Origin: JAXMCI01 sp046349435
GTDB taxonomy: Bacteria; Pseudomonadota; Alphaproteobacteria; Dongiales; Dongiaceae
Length of the DNA: 64,000 nucleotides
Reading direction: 5' to 3'
NCBI GenBank assembly: GCA_046349435.1
Contig: JAXMCI010000019.1
Span: 78,700-142,699 of the forward strand
This document shows, in pieces, positions 8,529 through 17,555 of this stretch. Within the stretch, counting starts at the first letter, position 1; every line of letters begins with the position of its first letter. The notes under the pieces are model-generated. The model was given only the letters and a program-made list of their open reading frames with translations. It did no database searches and had not been told where the DNA came from. The position numbers and the translations under genes are program-made.

Positions 8529-8870
8529 TCAGGCGGCGAAGGAGTTGCCGCAGCCGCAGGACGCGGTCGCGTTGGGATTGCGCACCTGGAAGGCGGAGCC
8601 GGCGAGGTCCTCGACGAAGTCGATCTCGGCGCCCTTCAGCAGGTCGAGCGAGACGTCGTCGACCACCACGGTGACGCCATCGCGGCCGAAGGTCCGGTCC
8701 TCCTCCAGCCGGGTGTCGTCGAACGAGAAGTTGTACTGGAAGCCGGAGCAGCCGCCGCCGGTGACCGCGACGCGGAACATCAGGTCCTGGCCCGCCTCGG
8801 CCGCGATCAGCTCCGCCAGGCGCCGGGCGGCGCTCTCGGTGATGGTGATGCTGCGCTCGGGATCGCTCAT
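8529..8870 (-). CDS. erpA: Iron-sulfur cluster insertion protein, A-type carrier
   Basis: 113 aa from ATG 8870; an alternative ATG lies four codons upstream (8882), but the GGAGAGAG run then serves as ribosome site for the inner start. A-type carriers deliver Fe-S clusters to apoproteins. The three ligand cysteines are present: C41 (GGGCSGFQY), and C105 and C107 (SCGCGNSF) near the C-terminus. NPNATASCGCGNSF matches ErpA better than IscA or SufA. It is upstream of xthA and divergent from dgt. Confidence 0.92.
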   Translation of the reverse strand: MSDPERSITITESAARRLAELIAAEAGQDLMFRVAVTGGGCSGFQYNFSFDDTRLEEDRTFGRDGVTVVVDDVSLDLLKGAEIDFVEDLAGSAFQVRNPNATASCGCGNSFAA

Positions 8871-9059
8871 CTCTCTCTCCATGCCGGTCTCTGTTCATGC
8901 CGGCCCGCGGAACGGTCCTGCCTAATCTAGTCATTCCGCTCGCCTTGACCAAGGCCGGCCGTCGCCTTGACCAAGGCGGACCAGCCACCGCGAAGGTGCG
9001 CCGCCTCGACCCCGGCGGCGGCGCTGTCCCGCCGTGTCGCTTTCCCTTACTGTCCGCCC

Positions 9060-10250
9060 ATGCCGGAGTTCCCGCCGCGACAGCCCTATGCCTGCGATCC
9101 CGACCGCTCGCTCGGACGGCTGGTCGCCGAGCCGCCGAGCCCGACCCGCACCGAGTTCCAGCGCGACCGCGACCGCATCATCCACAGCACGGCCTTCCGC
9201 CGGCTGAAGTACAAGACCCAGGTCTTCGTCTTCCACGAGGGCGACCACTACCGTACCCGCCTGACCCACAGCATCGAGGTCGCCCAGATCGCCCGCTCGC
9301 TGGCGCGCTCGCTCGGGCTCGACGAGGACCTCGCCGAGGCGATCGCGCTGGCGCACGACCTCGGCCATCCGCCCTTCGGCCATGCCGGGGAGGAGGCGCT
9401 TGCGGCCGCCATGGCCGGGCGCGGCGGCTTCGACCACAACGAGCAGACCTTCCGGGTGCTGACCCAGCTCGAGCGGCGCTATGCCGCCTTCGACGGGCTC
9501 AACCTGACCTGGGAATGCCTGGAGGGCATCGCCAAGCACAACGGCCCGCTGACCGGGCCGGACGCCGGGATCAAGGCGCGCGCCCACGGCGTGCCACCCA
9601 CCATCGCCGCCTACAGCGCCTCCTGCCGCGACCTCCGGCTCGAGGGCTGGCCGGCCGCCGAGGCGCAGGTCGCGGCGGTCGCCGACGACATCGCCTACAA
9701 CAACCACGACATCGACGACGGGCTGCGGGCCGGGCTCTTCAGCGTCGCCGACCTGGCGCCGCTGCCGCTGGTCGGGCCGGTCTTCGCCGAGGTCGAGGCG
9801 CGCCATCCCGGGCTCGATCCCGGCCGGCTGATCCACGAGGCGGTGCGCCGGCTGATCGACCGCATGGTCGCCGACGTGCTGGCCGAGACGCGCCGCCGCC
9901 TCGCCGCGCCGGCGCCTGCCGGGCCGGACGCAGTGCGGGCGGCGAGGGCCGCCGTGGTGGGCTTCTCGGCCGCCATGGCCGACAGCGACCGGGCTCTCAA
10001 ACAATTCCTGTTCAAGCGGATGTATCGCCACTACAAGGTCAACCGGATGACCGGCAAGGCGCGCCGCGTGGTCGGCGAGCTGTTCCAGCTCTATGTCGAG
10101 GACCCGGACCGGCTGCCGACCGAGTGGTATGCCATGACGGACGGAGCCGGGACCGCCGGGACCGCGCGCGTCGTGGCCGACTACATCGCCGGCATGACCG
10201 ACCGCTTCGCGCTCGACGAGCACCGCCGCCTCTTCGACCCCTATCTGTGA
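9060..10250 (+). CDS. dgt: Deoxyguanosinetriphosphate triphosphohydrolase-like protein
   Basis: 396 aa from ATG 9060. It is an HD-domain dNTPase: RTRLTHSIEVAQIARSLAR supplies the first metal histidine, LAHDLGHPPFGHAGEEAL the HD pair, and DDIAYNNHDIDDG a later metal aspartate. This is the shorter, widely distributed class that hydrolyses dNTPs to deoxynucleosides and triphosphate. It stands directly before argS, the usual alphaproteobacterial order. Confidence 0.92.
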   Translation: MPEFPPRQPYACDPDRSLGRLVAEPPSPTRTEFQRDRDRIIHSTAFRRLKYKTQVFVFHEGDHYRTRLTHSIEVAQIARSLARSLGLDEDLAEAIALAHDLGHPPFGHAGEEALAAAMAGRGGFDHNEQTFRVLTQLERRYAAFDGLNLTWECLEGIAKHNGPLTGPDAGIKARAHGVPPTIAAYSASCRDLRLEGWPAAEAQVAAVADDIAYNNHDIDDGLRAGLFSVADLAPLPLVGPVFAEVEARHPGLDPGRLIHEAVRRLIDRMVADVLAETRRRLAAPAPAGPDAVRAARAAVVGFSAAMADSDRALKQFLFKRMYRHYKVNRMTGKARRVVGELFQLYVEDPDRLPTEWYAMTDGAGTAGTARVVADYIAGMTDRFALDEHRRLFDPYL

Positions 10251-10269
10251 CCTGCCGCCTGGGCCGCCG

Positions 10270-12024
10270 ATGAACGTCTTCAAGCACTTCCGCGCCGCCG
10301 TGGTCGCCGCCGTCGAGGCCGCCCAGGCCGCCGGCGAGCTTCCCGCCGGCCTCGATCTCGCCCGGGTCGCCGTCGAGCCGCCGCGCGAGGCCGGGCATGG
10401 CGACCTCGCGACCAACGTGGCGATGGTCCTGGCCAAGCCGGCCGGAACCAATCCGCGGGCGCTGGCCGAGGCGCTGCGGCCCCGGCTGGCGGCGCTGCCC
10501 GAGGTGACCGCCGTCGAGATCGCCGGCCCGGGCTTCATCAACCTCCGGCTGGCCGACGCCTTCTGGCGCGAGCGGCTGCGCGACATCCTGAGGGCCGGCG
10601 TGGAGTACGGCGCCTCGGATCTCGGCGCCGGCAGCCCCGTCAACGTCGAGTACGTCTCGGCCAACCCGACCGGGCCGCTGCACGTCGCCCATGCCCGCGG
10701 CGCGGTGTTCGGCGACGCGCTCGCCGCGCTGCTCGCCAAGGCCGGCTACCGAGTCACCCGCGAGTACTACATCAACGATGCCGGCGGCCAGGTCGACACG
10801 CTGGCCCGCTCCGTCTACCTGCGCTACCGCGAGGCGCTCGGCGAGGGCGAGGCGGTGATCCCCGAGGGCTTCTACCCCGGCGACTACCTGAAGCCGGTCG
10901 GCGCGGCGCTGGCGGCCCGCGACGGGCGGCGCTGGCTCGACCAGCCCGAATCGGCGTGGCTGGCGCCGATCCGCGGCTTCGCCATCGATACGATGCTGGT
11001 GCTGATCCGCGACGACCTGGCGGCGCTCGGCGTCGAGCAGGAGCGCTTCAGCTCGGAGCGCGCCCTGGTCGAGGCGGGCGGCGTCGAGGCGGCGCTGGAG
11101 ACCCTGCAGGCGCGCGGGCTGATCTACACCGGGGTGCTCGAGCCGCCCAAGGGCAAGCCGGTCGAGGACTGGGAGCCGCGGCCGCAGACTCTGTTCAAGG
11201 CCAGCGACTTCGGCGACGACGTCGACCGGCCGCTGAAGAAGTCGGACGGCAGCTGGACCTACTTCGCCGCCGACATCGCCTACCATCTCGACAAGATCCG
11301 GCGCGGCTGCAACCTGCTGATCGACGTCTGGGGTGCCGACCACGGCGGCTACGTCAAGCGGATGCAGGCGGCGGTCACCGCGATCAGCGCCGGGCAGGCC
11401 TCGCTCGACGTCAAGATCACCCAGCTGGTGAAGCTGCTGCGCGGCGGCCAGCCGGTTAAAATGTCGAAGCGGGCCGGCACCTTCGTGACCTTGCGTGAGG
11501 TCGTGGATGAAGTCGGCCGCGGGGTCGTGCGCTTCATCATGCTGACCCGCAAAAACGACGCGCCGCTCGATTTCGACCTGGAGAAGGTGCTCGAGCAATC
11601 GCGCGACAACCCGGTCTTCTACGTCCAGTACGCCCATGCCCGGGCGCGCTCGGTGCTGCGCCACGCCGCGGCCGAGCCGGCCGGCGGCGACCTGTCGCCG
11701 GCGGCACTGGCCGAGGCCCCCCTCGGTTGCTTGACCGACCCCGCCGAGATTGGTTTGATCAAGCTGATGGCGGGATGGCCGCGACTCGTCGAGACGGCGG
11801 CGGAGGCCCACGAGCCGCATCGGGTGGCCTTCTATCTCTACGACCTGGCTTCGGCCTTTCACGCCCTCTGGAACCGGGGAAACACCGAGGCGAGCCTGAG
11901 ATTCCTGCAGCCCGAGGACCGGGCCACGACGATCGCGCGCCTGGCGCTGGTGCAGTCGCTGGCCATCGTCATCGCATCGGGACTGGGGATCATCGGGGTC
12001 GAACCAGTGGAGGAGATGCGGTAA
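10270..12024 (+). CDS. argS: Arginine-tRNA ligase
   Basis: 584 aa class I aminoacyl-tRNA synthetase that charges tRNA-Arg. The HIGH-like motif is PTGPLHVAHARG (about residue 137) and the KMSKS-like loop is VKMSKRAGTFV (about residue 396). The N-terminal Arg additional domain and a C-terminal DALR anticodon domain are recognisable. The stop codon overlaps the following start (TAATG), so the SPOR gene is translationally coupled. Confidence 0.97.
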   Translation: MNVFKHFRAAVVAAVEAAQAAGELPAGLDLARVAVEPPREAGHGDLATNVAMVLAKPAGTNPRALAEALRPRLAALPEVTAVEIAGPGFINLRLADAFWRERLRDILRAGVEYGASDLGAGSPVNVEYVSANPTGPLHVAHARGAVFGDALAALLAKAGYRVTREYYINDAGGQVDTLARSVYLRYREALGEGEAVIPEGFYPGDYLKPVGAALAARDGRRWLDQPESAWLAPIRGFAIDTMLVLIRDDLAALGVEQERFSSERALVEAGGVEAALETLQARGLIYTGVLEPPKGKPVEDWEPRPQTLFKASDFGDDVDRPLKKSDGSWTYFAADIAYHLDKIRRGCNLLIDVWGADHGGYVKRMQAAVTAISAGQASLDVKITQLVKLLRGGQPVKMSKRAGTFVTLREVVDEVGRGVVRFIMLTRKNDAPLDFDLEKVLEQSRDNPVFYVQYAHARARSVLRHAAAEPAGGDLSPAALAEAPLGCLTDPAEIGLIKLMAGWPRLVETAAEAHEPHRVAFYLYDLASAFHALWNRGNTEASLRFLQPEDRATTIARLALVQSLAIVIASGLGIIGVEPVEEMR

Positions 12025-13766
12025 TGCCGCCCGAGGTCCCGCGACCCGACGATGTCGGGGCTGCTCTTGCCGCCTTCGAGGCGCGACGCGGCGAGGGGGC
12101 CGCCCGCGCCGCCCAGGCTGCCGCTCGCGCGCCGCGCACCGACCTTCTCGAGGGCGTCGAGCCCGCCCCGGACATCCCGCCGCCGCCGGCTCCGCGCCCG
12201 CGGCTGGCCGCCGAGCGGCGCGAGCGGCCGCAGCGCGCCCGCGGCGGCATCCGCGTCCTGCCGGTCGCCGCCGTGCTGGCGGCGCTGCTCGTCGTCGGCG
12301 GCGTCGTCTGGTGGGTCTACCGGTCGACGCTCGGCGAGCCGGCGAGCGACGGCGCGAACGTCCCGGTGGTCGCGGCGGAGCAGGGGCCCGACAAGGTCCG
12401 CCCGAAGGCCGAGGGCGGCATGGACGTCCCGGACCAGGACAAGCTGATCTACAACCAGATCGCCGGCCAGAGCGCGCCGCCGCAGGTCGAGCACCTGCTG
12501 CCGCCACCCGAGGCGCCGGCCGCGCCGCCGGCGCCCGCGCCGGCCACGGCAGCGGCGCCGGCCAGCGCCCCGGCGGCAGCACCCGCCGCCGGGGCGGCCC
12601 AGACCGCCCCGCCGAGGCGCCGCCGGCCGTCACCGACACCGCCCCGGCGTCCGACTCCGTGCCGACCCCCGCCCAGTCGATCGCCGCGGTGCCGCTGGCC
12701 GAGCCGCCGCCGCCGTCCGACATGCCCGAGCTGCAGCCGGTGGAGGCACCGGCGCCGGACCGAGCACCCGCGGCGCAGCCGGAGACCGCATCCGCCGCAG
12801 TCGTGGAGGCGCCGGCCCCAGCCCAGCCGCCCGCCGCCGATGCCGGCGCGCCGCCGAGCGTCGCGGCGCCCGAGCCGGCGCAAGCCACGGCGCCGACTGC
12901 CGCGGCACCCGCGCCGGCCGAGGCCGCCGTGGTCCCGGCACCCGAGCCGGCACCCGCCGTGGCCGCTGCGCCCGCGCCTGCGGCCGAGCCGGCACCCGCG
13001 CCGGCACCCACCGTGGCCGCTGCGCCCGAGCCGGCACCGCCGCCGGCCGAGGCCCCGCAGCCGACGGCCCCCGTCGCGGCAGCGCCGGCCTCGCCGCCAG
13101 CCGCGGCACCCGAACCCGCACCGCAGCAGGCGATGGCGCCCGAGGCTCGACGCAGCCGGCCGCACCGCGCCGCCGGCCGCCGCCGAAGCGGCCGCGCCCG
13201 TGGCCGAGGCCCCCGCGCCGGCCCCGGCCCCAGCTCCGGCACCGTCTCCCGCCGCGCCCGCGCCACCGGTCGCGAGCGACGCGGCGCCCGCCGAGCCGGC
13301 GGGCGACTCGTCGGTCGCCGAGATTCCCGAGGTCACCCCGGGGGAGCCGCAGGGGCGGCTGCCGCCGCTGCCCGCCCCGAAGCCCAACCTGGACGGAACC
13401 GCCAGACCCGTGCTGGCGGCGGCGCCGGCGGCGGCGCCCAAGCCCGCCGTCGCACCCGCCGCTCCGGTGAAGCCGGCCGTGGCGACCGCGCCCGCTGCGG
13501 ACAAGCCGGCCGCCGGCAAGGTCTACCGCGTGCAGCTCGGGGCGATGAAGTCGGTCGGCCTGGCGAAGGCCGAGTGGGACAAGCTGCAGGGCCAGTACGG
13601 CAGCGTCCTGGGCGGCCTGAAGCTCACCGTGCAGCGGGCCGACCTCGGCAAGAAGGGCATCTACTACCGGGTCCAGGCCGGGCCGCTGGCCGACGCCGCC
13701 GCGGCGCAGAAGATCTGCGCCGACCTCAAGCAGCAGAACCAGCAATGCCTGGTGGTGCGGCCGTGA
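12024..13766 (+). CDS. SPOR-domain membrane protein with internal frame switch
   Basis: 580 codons as read. It has a cytoplasmic N-terminus, one membrane segment (about residues 77-98), a very long Ala/Pro-rich periplasmic linker and a C-terminal SPOR domain (about 498-580, beginning KVYRVQLGAMKS). SPOR domains bind denuded peptidoglycan at the division site. Between about 12610 and 13145 the annotated frame turns into an Arg/Ser/Pro-rich sequence, while another frame carries the Ala/Pro/Glu-rich sequence of the flanks (for example VTDTAPASDSVP). Two compensating frameshifts therefore bound this stretch, probably sequence errors. By chance the annotated frame has no stop there, so it stays open throughout. 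Confidence 0.85.
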   Translation: MPPEVPRPDDVGAALAAFEARRGEGAARAAQAAARAPRTDLLEGVEPAPDIPPPPAPRPRLAAERRERPQRARGGIRVLPVAAVLAALLVVGGVVWWVYRSTLGEPASDGANVPVVAAEQGPDKVRPKAEGGMDVPDQDKLIYNQIAGQSAPPQVEHLLPPPEAPAAPPAPAPATAAAPASAPAAAPAAGAAQTAPPRRRRPSPTPPRRPTPCRPPPSRSPRCRWPSRRRRPTCPSCSRWRHRRRTEHPRRSRRPHPPQSWRRRPQPSRPPPMPARRRASRRPSRRKPRRRLPRHPRRPRPPWSRHPSRHPPWPLRPRLRPSRHPRRHPPWPLRPSRHRRRPRPRSRRPPSRQRRPRRQPRHPNPHRSRRWRPRLDAAGRTAPPAAAEAAAPVAEAPAPAPAPAPAPSPAAPAPPVASDAAPAEPAGDSSVAEIPEVTPGEPQGRLPPLPAPKPNLDGTARPVLAAAPAAAPKPAVAPAAPVKPAVATAPAADKPAAGKVYRVQLGAMKSVGLAKAEWDKLQGQYGSVLGGLKLTVQRADLGKKGIYYRVQAGPLADAAAAQKICADLKQQNQQCLVVRP

Positions 13767-13779
13767 CCCGGCAACCCCG

Positions 13780-14793
13780 GTGAGGCCCGCGGCGGCCATC
13801 CTCGGCTGCCACGGGACGGAGCTGACGGCGGCGGAGCGGCGCTTCTACCGCAGCGTCGACCCGCTCGGCTTCATCCTGTTCGCGCGCAACGTCGCCGACC
13901 CGGCGCAGCTGCGTGCCCTGGTGGCCGACCTGCGCGAGTCCGTCGGGCGCGCCGACGCCCCCGTGCTGGTCGACCAGGAGGGCGGGCGGGTGGCCCGGAT
14001 GCGGCCGCCGCACTGGCCCGCCAGACCCGCCGCCGGCAAGCTGGGCGAGCTGCATGCGCGCCGCGGCCCGGAGGCGGCCTGCGCCGCGGCCCGGCTCGAC
14101 GGACGGCTGATCGCCGCCGACGTCGCCGAGGTCGGCATCGATGTGCTCTGCGCCCCGGTCCTTGATCTTCGCGTCCCGGGTGCCCATGAGATAGTCGTCG
14201 GCGATCGGTCCTTCGCCTCCGACCCGGCCATCGTCGGCGCGCTTGCCGGCAGCTTCATCGACGGCGTGACGGCGGGTGGCGTGATCCCGATGCTCAAGCA
14301 CATGCCCGGCCATGGCCGCGCCGTGGTGGACAGCCACCACGAGCTGCCGGTGGTGGACGCGCCGCTCTCGGTCCTGGCGGAGAGCGACTTCCTGCCGTTC
14401 CGCCAGCATGCCCGCCGCCGCATCTGGGGGATCACCTGCCATATCGTCTTCCGCGCGCTCGATCCGCAGCGCCCGGCGACGCTGTCGCGCACGGTGATCG
14501 GCGGGGCGATCCGCGGCGCCATCGGCTTCGACGGGCTGCTGCTCACCGACGATCTCTCGATGAAGGCGCTCGGCGGCACCTACACGGAGCGGACCCGCCG
14601 CGCGCTCGATGCCGGGATCGATGTCGCGCTGCACTGCAACGGCGATCCCGAGGAGATGCGCGGCGTCGCCGATGGCCTCCGGCCGCTCTCCGACGCGGCG
14701 ATGGCGCGCATCGCGCGCTCCCGGCCGGCGCCGGCCGAGCCCTGCGACCGGGCCGCGCTGCAGGCCGAGCTCGACCGCCTGCTGGCGGCGTAA
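13780..14793 (+). CDS. nagZ: Beta-N-acetylhexosaminidase
   Basis: 337 aa from GTG 13780. It is a glycoside hydrolase family 3 enzyme that removes GlcNAc from anhydromuropeptides during cell-wall recycling. The substrate-binding and acid/base loop KHMPGHG with DSHHELP (about residues 172-189) and the nucleophile region LLLTDDLSMKAL (about 248-259) are intact. There is no signal peptide, which agrees with a cytoplasmic enzyme. It lies 13 bases after the SPOR gene, and both act on peptidoglycan. Confidence 0.93.
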   Translation: MRPAAAILGCHGTELTAAERRFYRSVDPLGFILFARNVADPAQLRALVADLRESVGRADAPVLVDQEGGRVARMRPPHWPARPAAGKLGELHARRGPEAACAAARLDGRLIAADVAEVGIDVLCAPVLDLRVPGAHEIVVGDRSFASDPAIVGALAGSFIDGVTAGGVIPMLKHMPGHGRAVVDSHHELPVVDAPLSVLAESDFLPFRQHARRRIWGITCHIVFRALDPQRPATLSRTVIGGAIRGAIGFDGLLLTDDLSMKALGGTYTERTRRALDAGIDVALHCNGDPEEMRGVADGLRPLSDAAMARIARSRPAPAEPCDRAALQAELDRLLAA

Positions 14794-14803
14794 ATAGGGC
14801 AGC

Positions 14804-15502
14804 ATGGCAGACGATACGCTCTTCAGCGCGATCCAGACCCTTGCCGTCATCGCTCTGCCGACACTGCTGGCGATCACTTGCCACGAGGCGGCGCACGGGA
14901 TCGTTGCCTATTGGCTGGGCGACGATACCGCCTACCGCCAAGGGCGAGTCACCCTCAACCCGGTACGGCATATCGATCCGTTCGGGTCGATCCTGATGCC
15001 GCTCATGCTCTACTTCGCCGCGCAGGGCTCGATGCTGTTCGGCTATGCCAAGCCCGTCCCGATCAACGCGAGCCGCATGCGTCACCCACGCCGTGACATG
15101 GTGCTGGTTGCGCTGGCGGGACCTGGCATGAACCTGCTGTTGGCCACGATCTCGGCGGCGCTCGGCTTCGCGGAACCCTGGATTCCGAGCCTTGCGCACG
15201 ATTGGGTGGGGGGTGCGCTGTGGTGGTCCCTGCATTTCAACCTGGTGATTGCCCTCTTCAATCTGCTGCCCGTGCCACCCCTCGATGGCAGCCACCTCGT
15301 GGTCAGCGTTCTGCCCCGTTCTCTCGCCATCCGTTATTCAAAGCTCGGGCGATACGGTATCCTGGTGGTGCTGCTGGTTTTCTTCGTCCTGCCGCAGGCC
15401 GGCAATCTGATCGGAGTGTCGATCAACCCCTTTGCCTGGCTGGTCCTGGGGCCGGCGGAGTGGCTCGCTGATGGAATCGTTCGCATATTCGGGCTGAGCT
15501 GA
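14804..15502 (+). CDS. Site-2 protease family (M50) membrane metalloprotease
   Basis: 232 aa, multi-pass. The zinc site HEAAH (H27, E28, H31) lies in the first membrane segment and the second family motif NLLPVPPLDGSHL near residue 150. It has the compact rhomboid-like M50B architecture without a PDZ domain, so it is not RseP. Its position between nagZ and scpA is conspicuous: codons with third-position A or T look more frequent than in the flanking genes (seen by eye, not computed). It may be a later insertion into the cluster. Substrate unknown. Confidence 0.88.
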   Translation: MADDTLFSAIQTLAVIALPTLLAITCHEAAHGIVAYWLGDDTAYRQGRVTLNPVRHIDPFGSILMPLMLYFAAQGSMLFGYAKPVPINASRMRHPRRDMVLVALAGPGMNLLLATISAALGFAEPWIPSLAHDWVGGALWWSLHFNLVIALFNLLPVPPLDGSHLVVSVLPRSLAIRYSKLGRYGILVVLLVFFVLPQAGNLIGVSINPFAWLVLGPAEWLADGIVRIFGLS

Positions 15503-15511
15503 CGGCGCGCG

Positions 15512-16306
15512 ATGAGCGAGACCGAGAGCTTCGAGGCGGACGCGCCGCAGGACGTGGTCAGCGACGCCCAGTTCGTGCTCGACCTCGACGGCTACGAGGG
15601 GCCGATCGACGTTCTGCTGAACCTCGCCCGCGACCAGAAGGTCGACCTCACCAGGATCTCGATCCTCGACCTCGCCGACCAGTACCTCGCCTTCGTCTCG
15701 CGGGCCCGCCGGCTGCGACTGGAGCTGGCCGCCGACTACCTCGTGATGGCGGCCTGGCTCGCCTATCTCAAGTCGCGGCTGCTGCTGCCCGAGCCCGAGG
15801 GCGAGGCCGAGCCGACCGGCGCCGAGCTCGCCGCCGCGCTTGCCTTCCAGCTGCAGCGGCTGGAGGCGATGCAGAAGGCGGGCAAGGCGCTGCTGGAGCG
15901 CGCCCAGCTCGGCCGCGACGTCTTCGCGCGGGGCGCGCCCGAGGGCGTCACGGTGGTCACCCGGGCGGTCTACAAGCTCTCGCTCTACGAGCTGCTGAAG
16001 GCCTATGGCGAGCAGGTCGACCGGCGCCAGCCCGGCCAGCTGCGCATCCTGCCCAACGACCTCTACTCGATGGACGACGCGCTGCACCGGCTGCGCGGCA
16101 TGCTCGGCCAGTCGCCCGACTGGCACAGCCTGTTCCACTATCTGCCGCCCGACATGCGCGACGGGCTGCGGCGGCGCGCGGCGCTTGCCGCCACCTTCGC
16201 GGCCACGCTGGAGCTGGTCCGCTCCGGTCGCGCCGAGCTGCGCCAGGACGGCACCTTCGGACCGATCTTCCTGCGCGCCGCGCCGGCGCCGACCGAGGCC
16301 CCATGA
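15512..16306 (+). CDS. scpA: Segregation and condensation protein A
   Basis: 264 aa. It is the kleisin subunit of the SMC-ScpAB condensin. The family N-terminus DGYEGPIDVLLNLARDQKVDL starts at about residue 29; the central helices include YLVMAAWLAYLKSRLLLP, and the C-terminus is winged-helix-like. Its last bases overlap the scpB start by 4 (ATGA), so the two are coupled. Confidence 0.94.
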   Translation: MSETESFEADAPQDVVSDAQFVLDLDGYEGPIDVLLNLARDQKVDLTRISILDLADQYLAFVSRARRLRLELAADYLVMAAWLAYLKSRLLLPEPEGEAEPTGAELAAALAFQLQRLEAMQKAGKALLERAQLGRDVFARGAPEGVTVVTRAVYKLSLYELLKAYGEQVDRRQPGQLRILPNDLYSMDDALHRLRGMLGQSPDWHSLFHYLPPDMRDGLRRRAALAATFAATLELVRSGRAELRQDGTFGPIFLRAAPAPTEAP

Positions 16307-17166
16307 GCGAAGAAGTACCGAGCCAAGCCCAGCCGGGCGAGGAGCAGCCGGACGAAGAACGGCTGGACGAAGCGCAGCCGGATGCAGCGCAGCCGGAAGA
16401 GGAGCGGCCGGAAGAGGGGGAGCCGGAGGGGGCGCATCCCGGCGAGGGCGGCTTCCGCGAGGATCACTTCCAGTCGCTGCGCCTGCTCGAGGCCATGCTG
16501 TTCGCCGCGTCCGAGCCGCTGGCCGCGGAGGCGCTGGCCAAGCGCCTGCCGCAGGGCGCGGTGGTCGGCGCGCTGCTCGAGGAGCTGGCCGGGCTCTACG
16601 GCAATCGCGGCGTCAACCTGGTGTGCCGCGATGGCCGCTGGGCCTTCCGGACCGCGCCCGACCTCGCTCACCTCCTGCAGATCGAGCGCGAGCTGCCGCG
16701 CAAGCTGTCGCGCGCCGCGGTCGAGACGCTGGCCATCATCGCCTACCACCAGCCGGTGACGCGGGCCGAGATCGAGGAGATCCGTGGCGTGGCGCTGTCC
16801 AAGGGCACGCTCGATTCGCTGCTCGAGGCGAGCTGGATCCGCCCCAAGGGCCGCCGGCGCACGCCCGGCCGGCCGGTGACCTGGGTGACCACCGAGGCCT
16901 TCTACGACCATTTCGGGCTGGAGGGGCGCGATGCGCTGCCCGGCATGGAGGAGTTGCGGGCCGCCGGCCTGCTCGAGACCCGCTCGGCCATCGCCGTGCT
17001 CGGCACCCAGGCGCTCGCCGCTGCGGGGGGTGTGGGCGCCGCCGAGGAGGAGGACGAGGGCGACGACGAGGAGGACTTCGACGAGGAGGCTCTCGCCCGC
17101 TCCGTCGAGGATGCCGTGCTCGAGGACGAGCCCGAGCCGCAGCCGGCGGAGACGCCGGAAACGTGA
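16303..17166 (+). CDS. scpB: Segregation and condensation protein B
   Basis: 287 aa. The ScpB tandem winged-helix region runs from about residue 55 (SLRLLEAMLFAASEPL) to about 230, with LSRAAVETLAIIAYHQPVTR in the middle. ScpB dimers bind ScpA in condensin. Both ends are unusual: residues 3-48 are a run of Glu/Gln/Pro repeats of the type QPDEE/QPEEE, and the C-terminal 50 residues are strongly acidic. The start overlaps scpA, so this N-terminus is probably real. Confidence 0.92.
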   Translation: MSEEVPSQAQPGEEQPDEERLDEAQPDAAQPEEERPEEGEPEGAHPGEGGFREDHFQSLRLLEAMLFAASEPLAAEALAKRLPQGAVVGALLEELAGLYGNRGVNLVCRDGRWAFRTAPDLAHLLQIERELPRKLSRAAVETLAIIAYHQPVTRAEIEEIRGVALSKGTLDSLLEASWIRPKGRRRTPGRPVTWVTTEAFYDHFGLEGRDALPGMEELRAAGLLETRSAIAVLGTQALAAAGGVGAAEEEDEGDDEEDFDEEALARSVEDAVLEDEPEPQPAETPET

Positions 17167-17232
17167 CCGGATGCCGACAGGCCTTTTATCGGCCGGTCAA
17201 AGGCTTAAATAACAGGACTGGGCAAGCATGGA

Positions 17233-17261
17233 TTGCGGGGCTGTGGGCTTTTTGCCATAGT
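17233..17261 (+). promoter_or_regulatory. Candidate tatABC promoter
   Basis: TTGCGG (17233-17238), a 17-base spacer and CATAGT (17256-17261) lie 35 bases before the tatA ATG, in the only sizeable gap between scpB and tatA. Confidence 0.45.
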
Positions 17262-17295
17262 CCGGCCGCGCGAGGCACGAGAGGAGACGTACGCA

Positions 17296-17511
17296 ATGGG
17301 TAGCATGAGCATGTGGCACTGGCTGATCGTGCTGGCGGTCGTGTTGCTGCTGTTCGGCGGCGCCGGCAAGATCCCGCGGCTGATGAAGGACATGGGCCAG
17401 GGCATCAACGCCTTCAAAAAGGGCCTGAAGGAAGAGAAGGACAAGGAAGAGGACCTCACCGCGAACGGCGGCACGACCCCGATCTCGCAGCGCGACAAGG
17501 CTGCCGGCTGA
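17296..17511 (+). CDS. tatA: Twin-arginine translocase subunit TatA
   Basis: 71 aa from ATG 17296, chosen because it gives the family N-terminus directly before the membrane helix and follows GAGGAG. One short membrane segment (about residues 7-21) ends at FGGAGKIPRLMKDMGQG, the FG hinge and amphipathic helix of TatA, followed by a charged tail. TatA forms the pore-like assembly of the Tat system. First gene of tatABC. Confidence 0.95.
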   Translation: MGSMSMWHWLIVLAVVLLLFGGAGKIPRLMKDMGQGINAFKKGLKEEKDKEEDLTANGGTTPISQRDKAAG

Positions 17512-17555
17512 GCCGGCGGGGATAACCTCCGGCAGGCAGTCTCCGGGGTCGAGGG

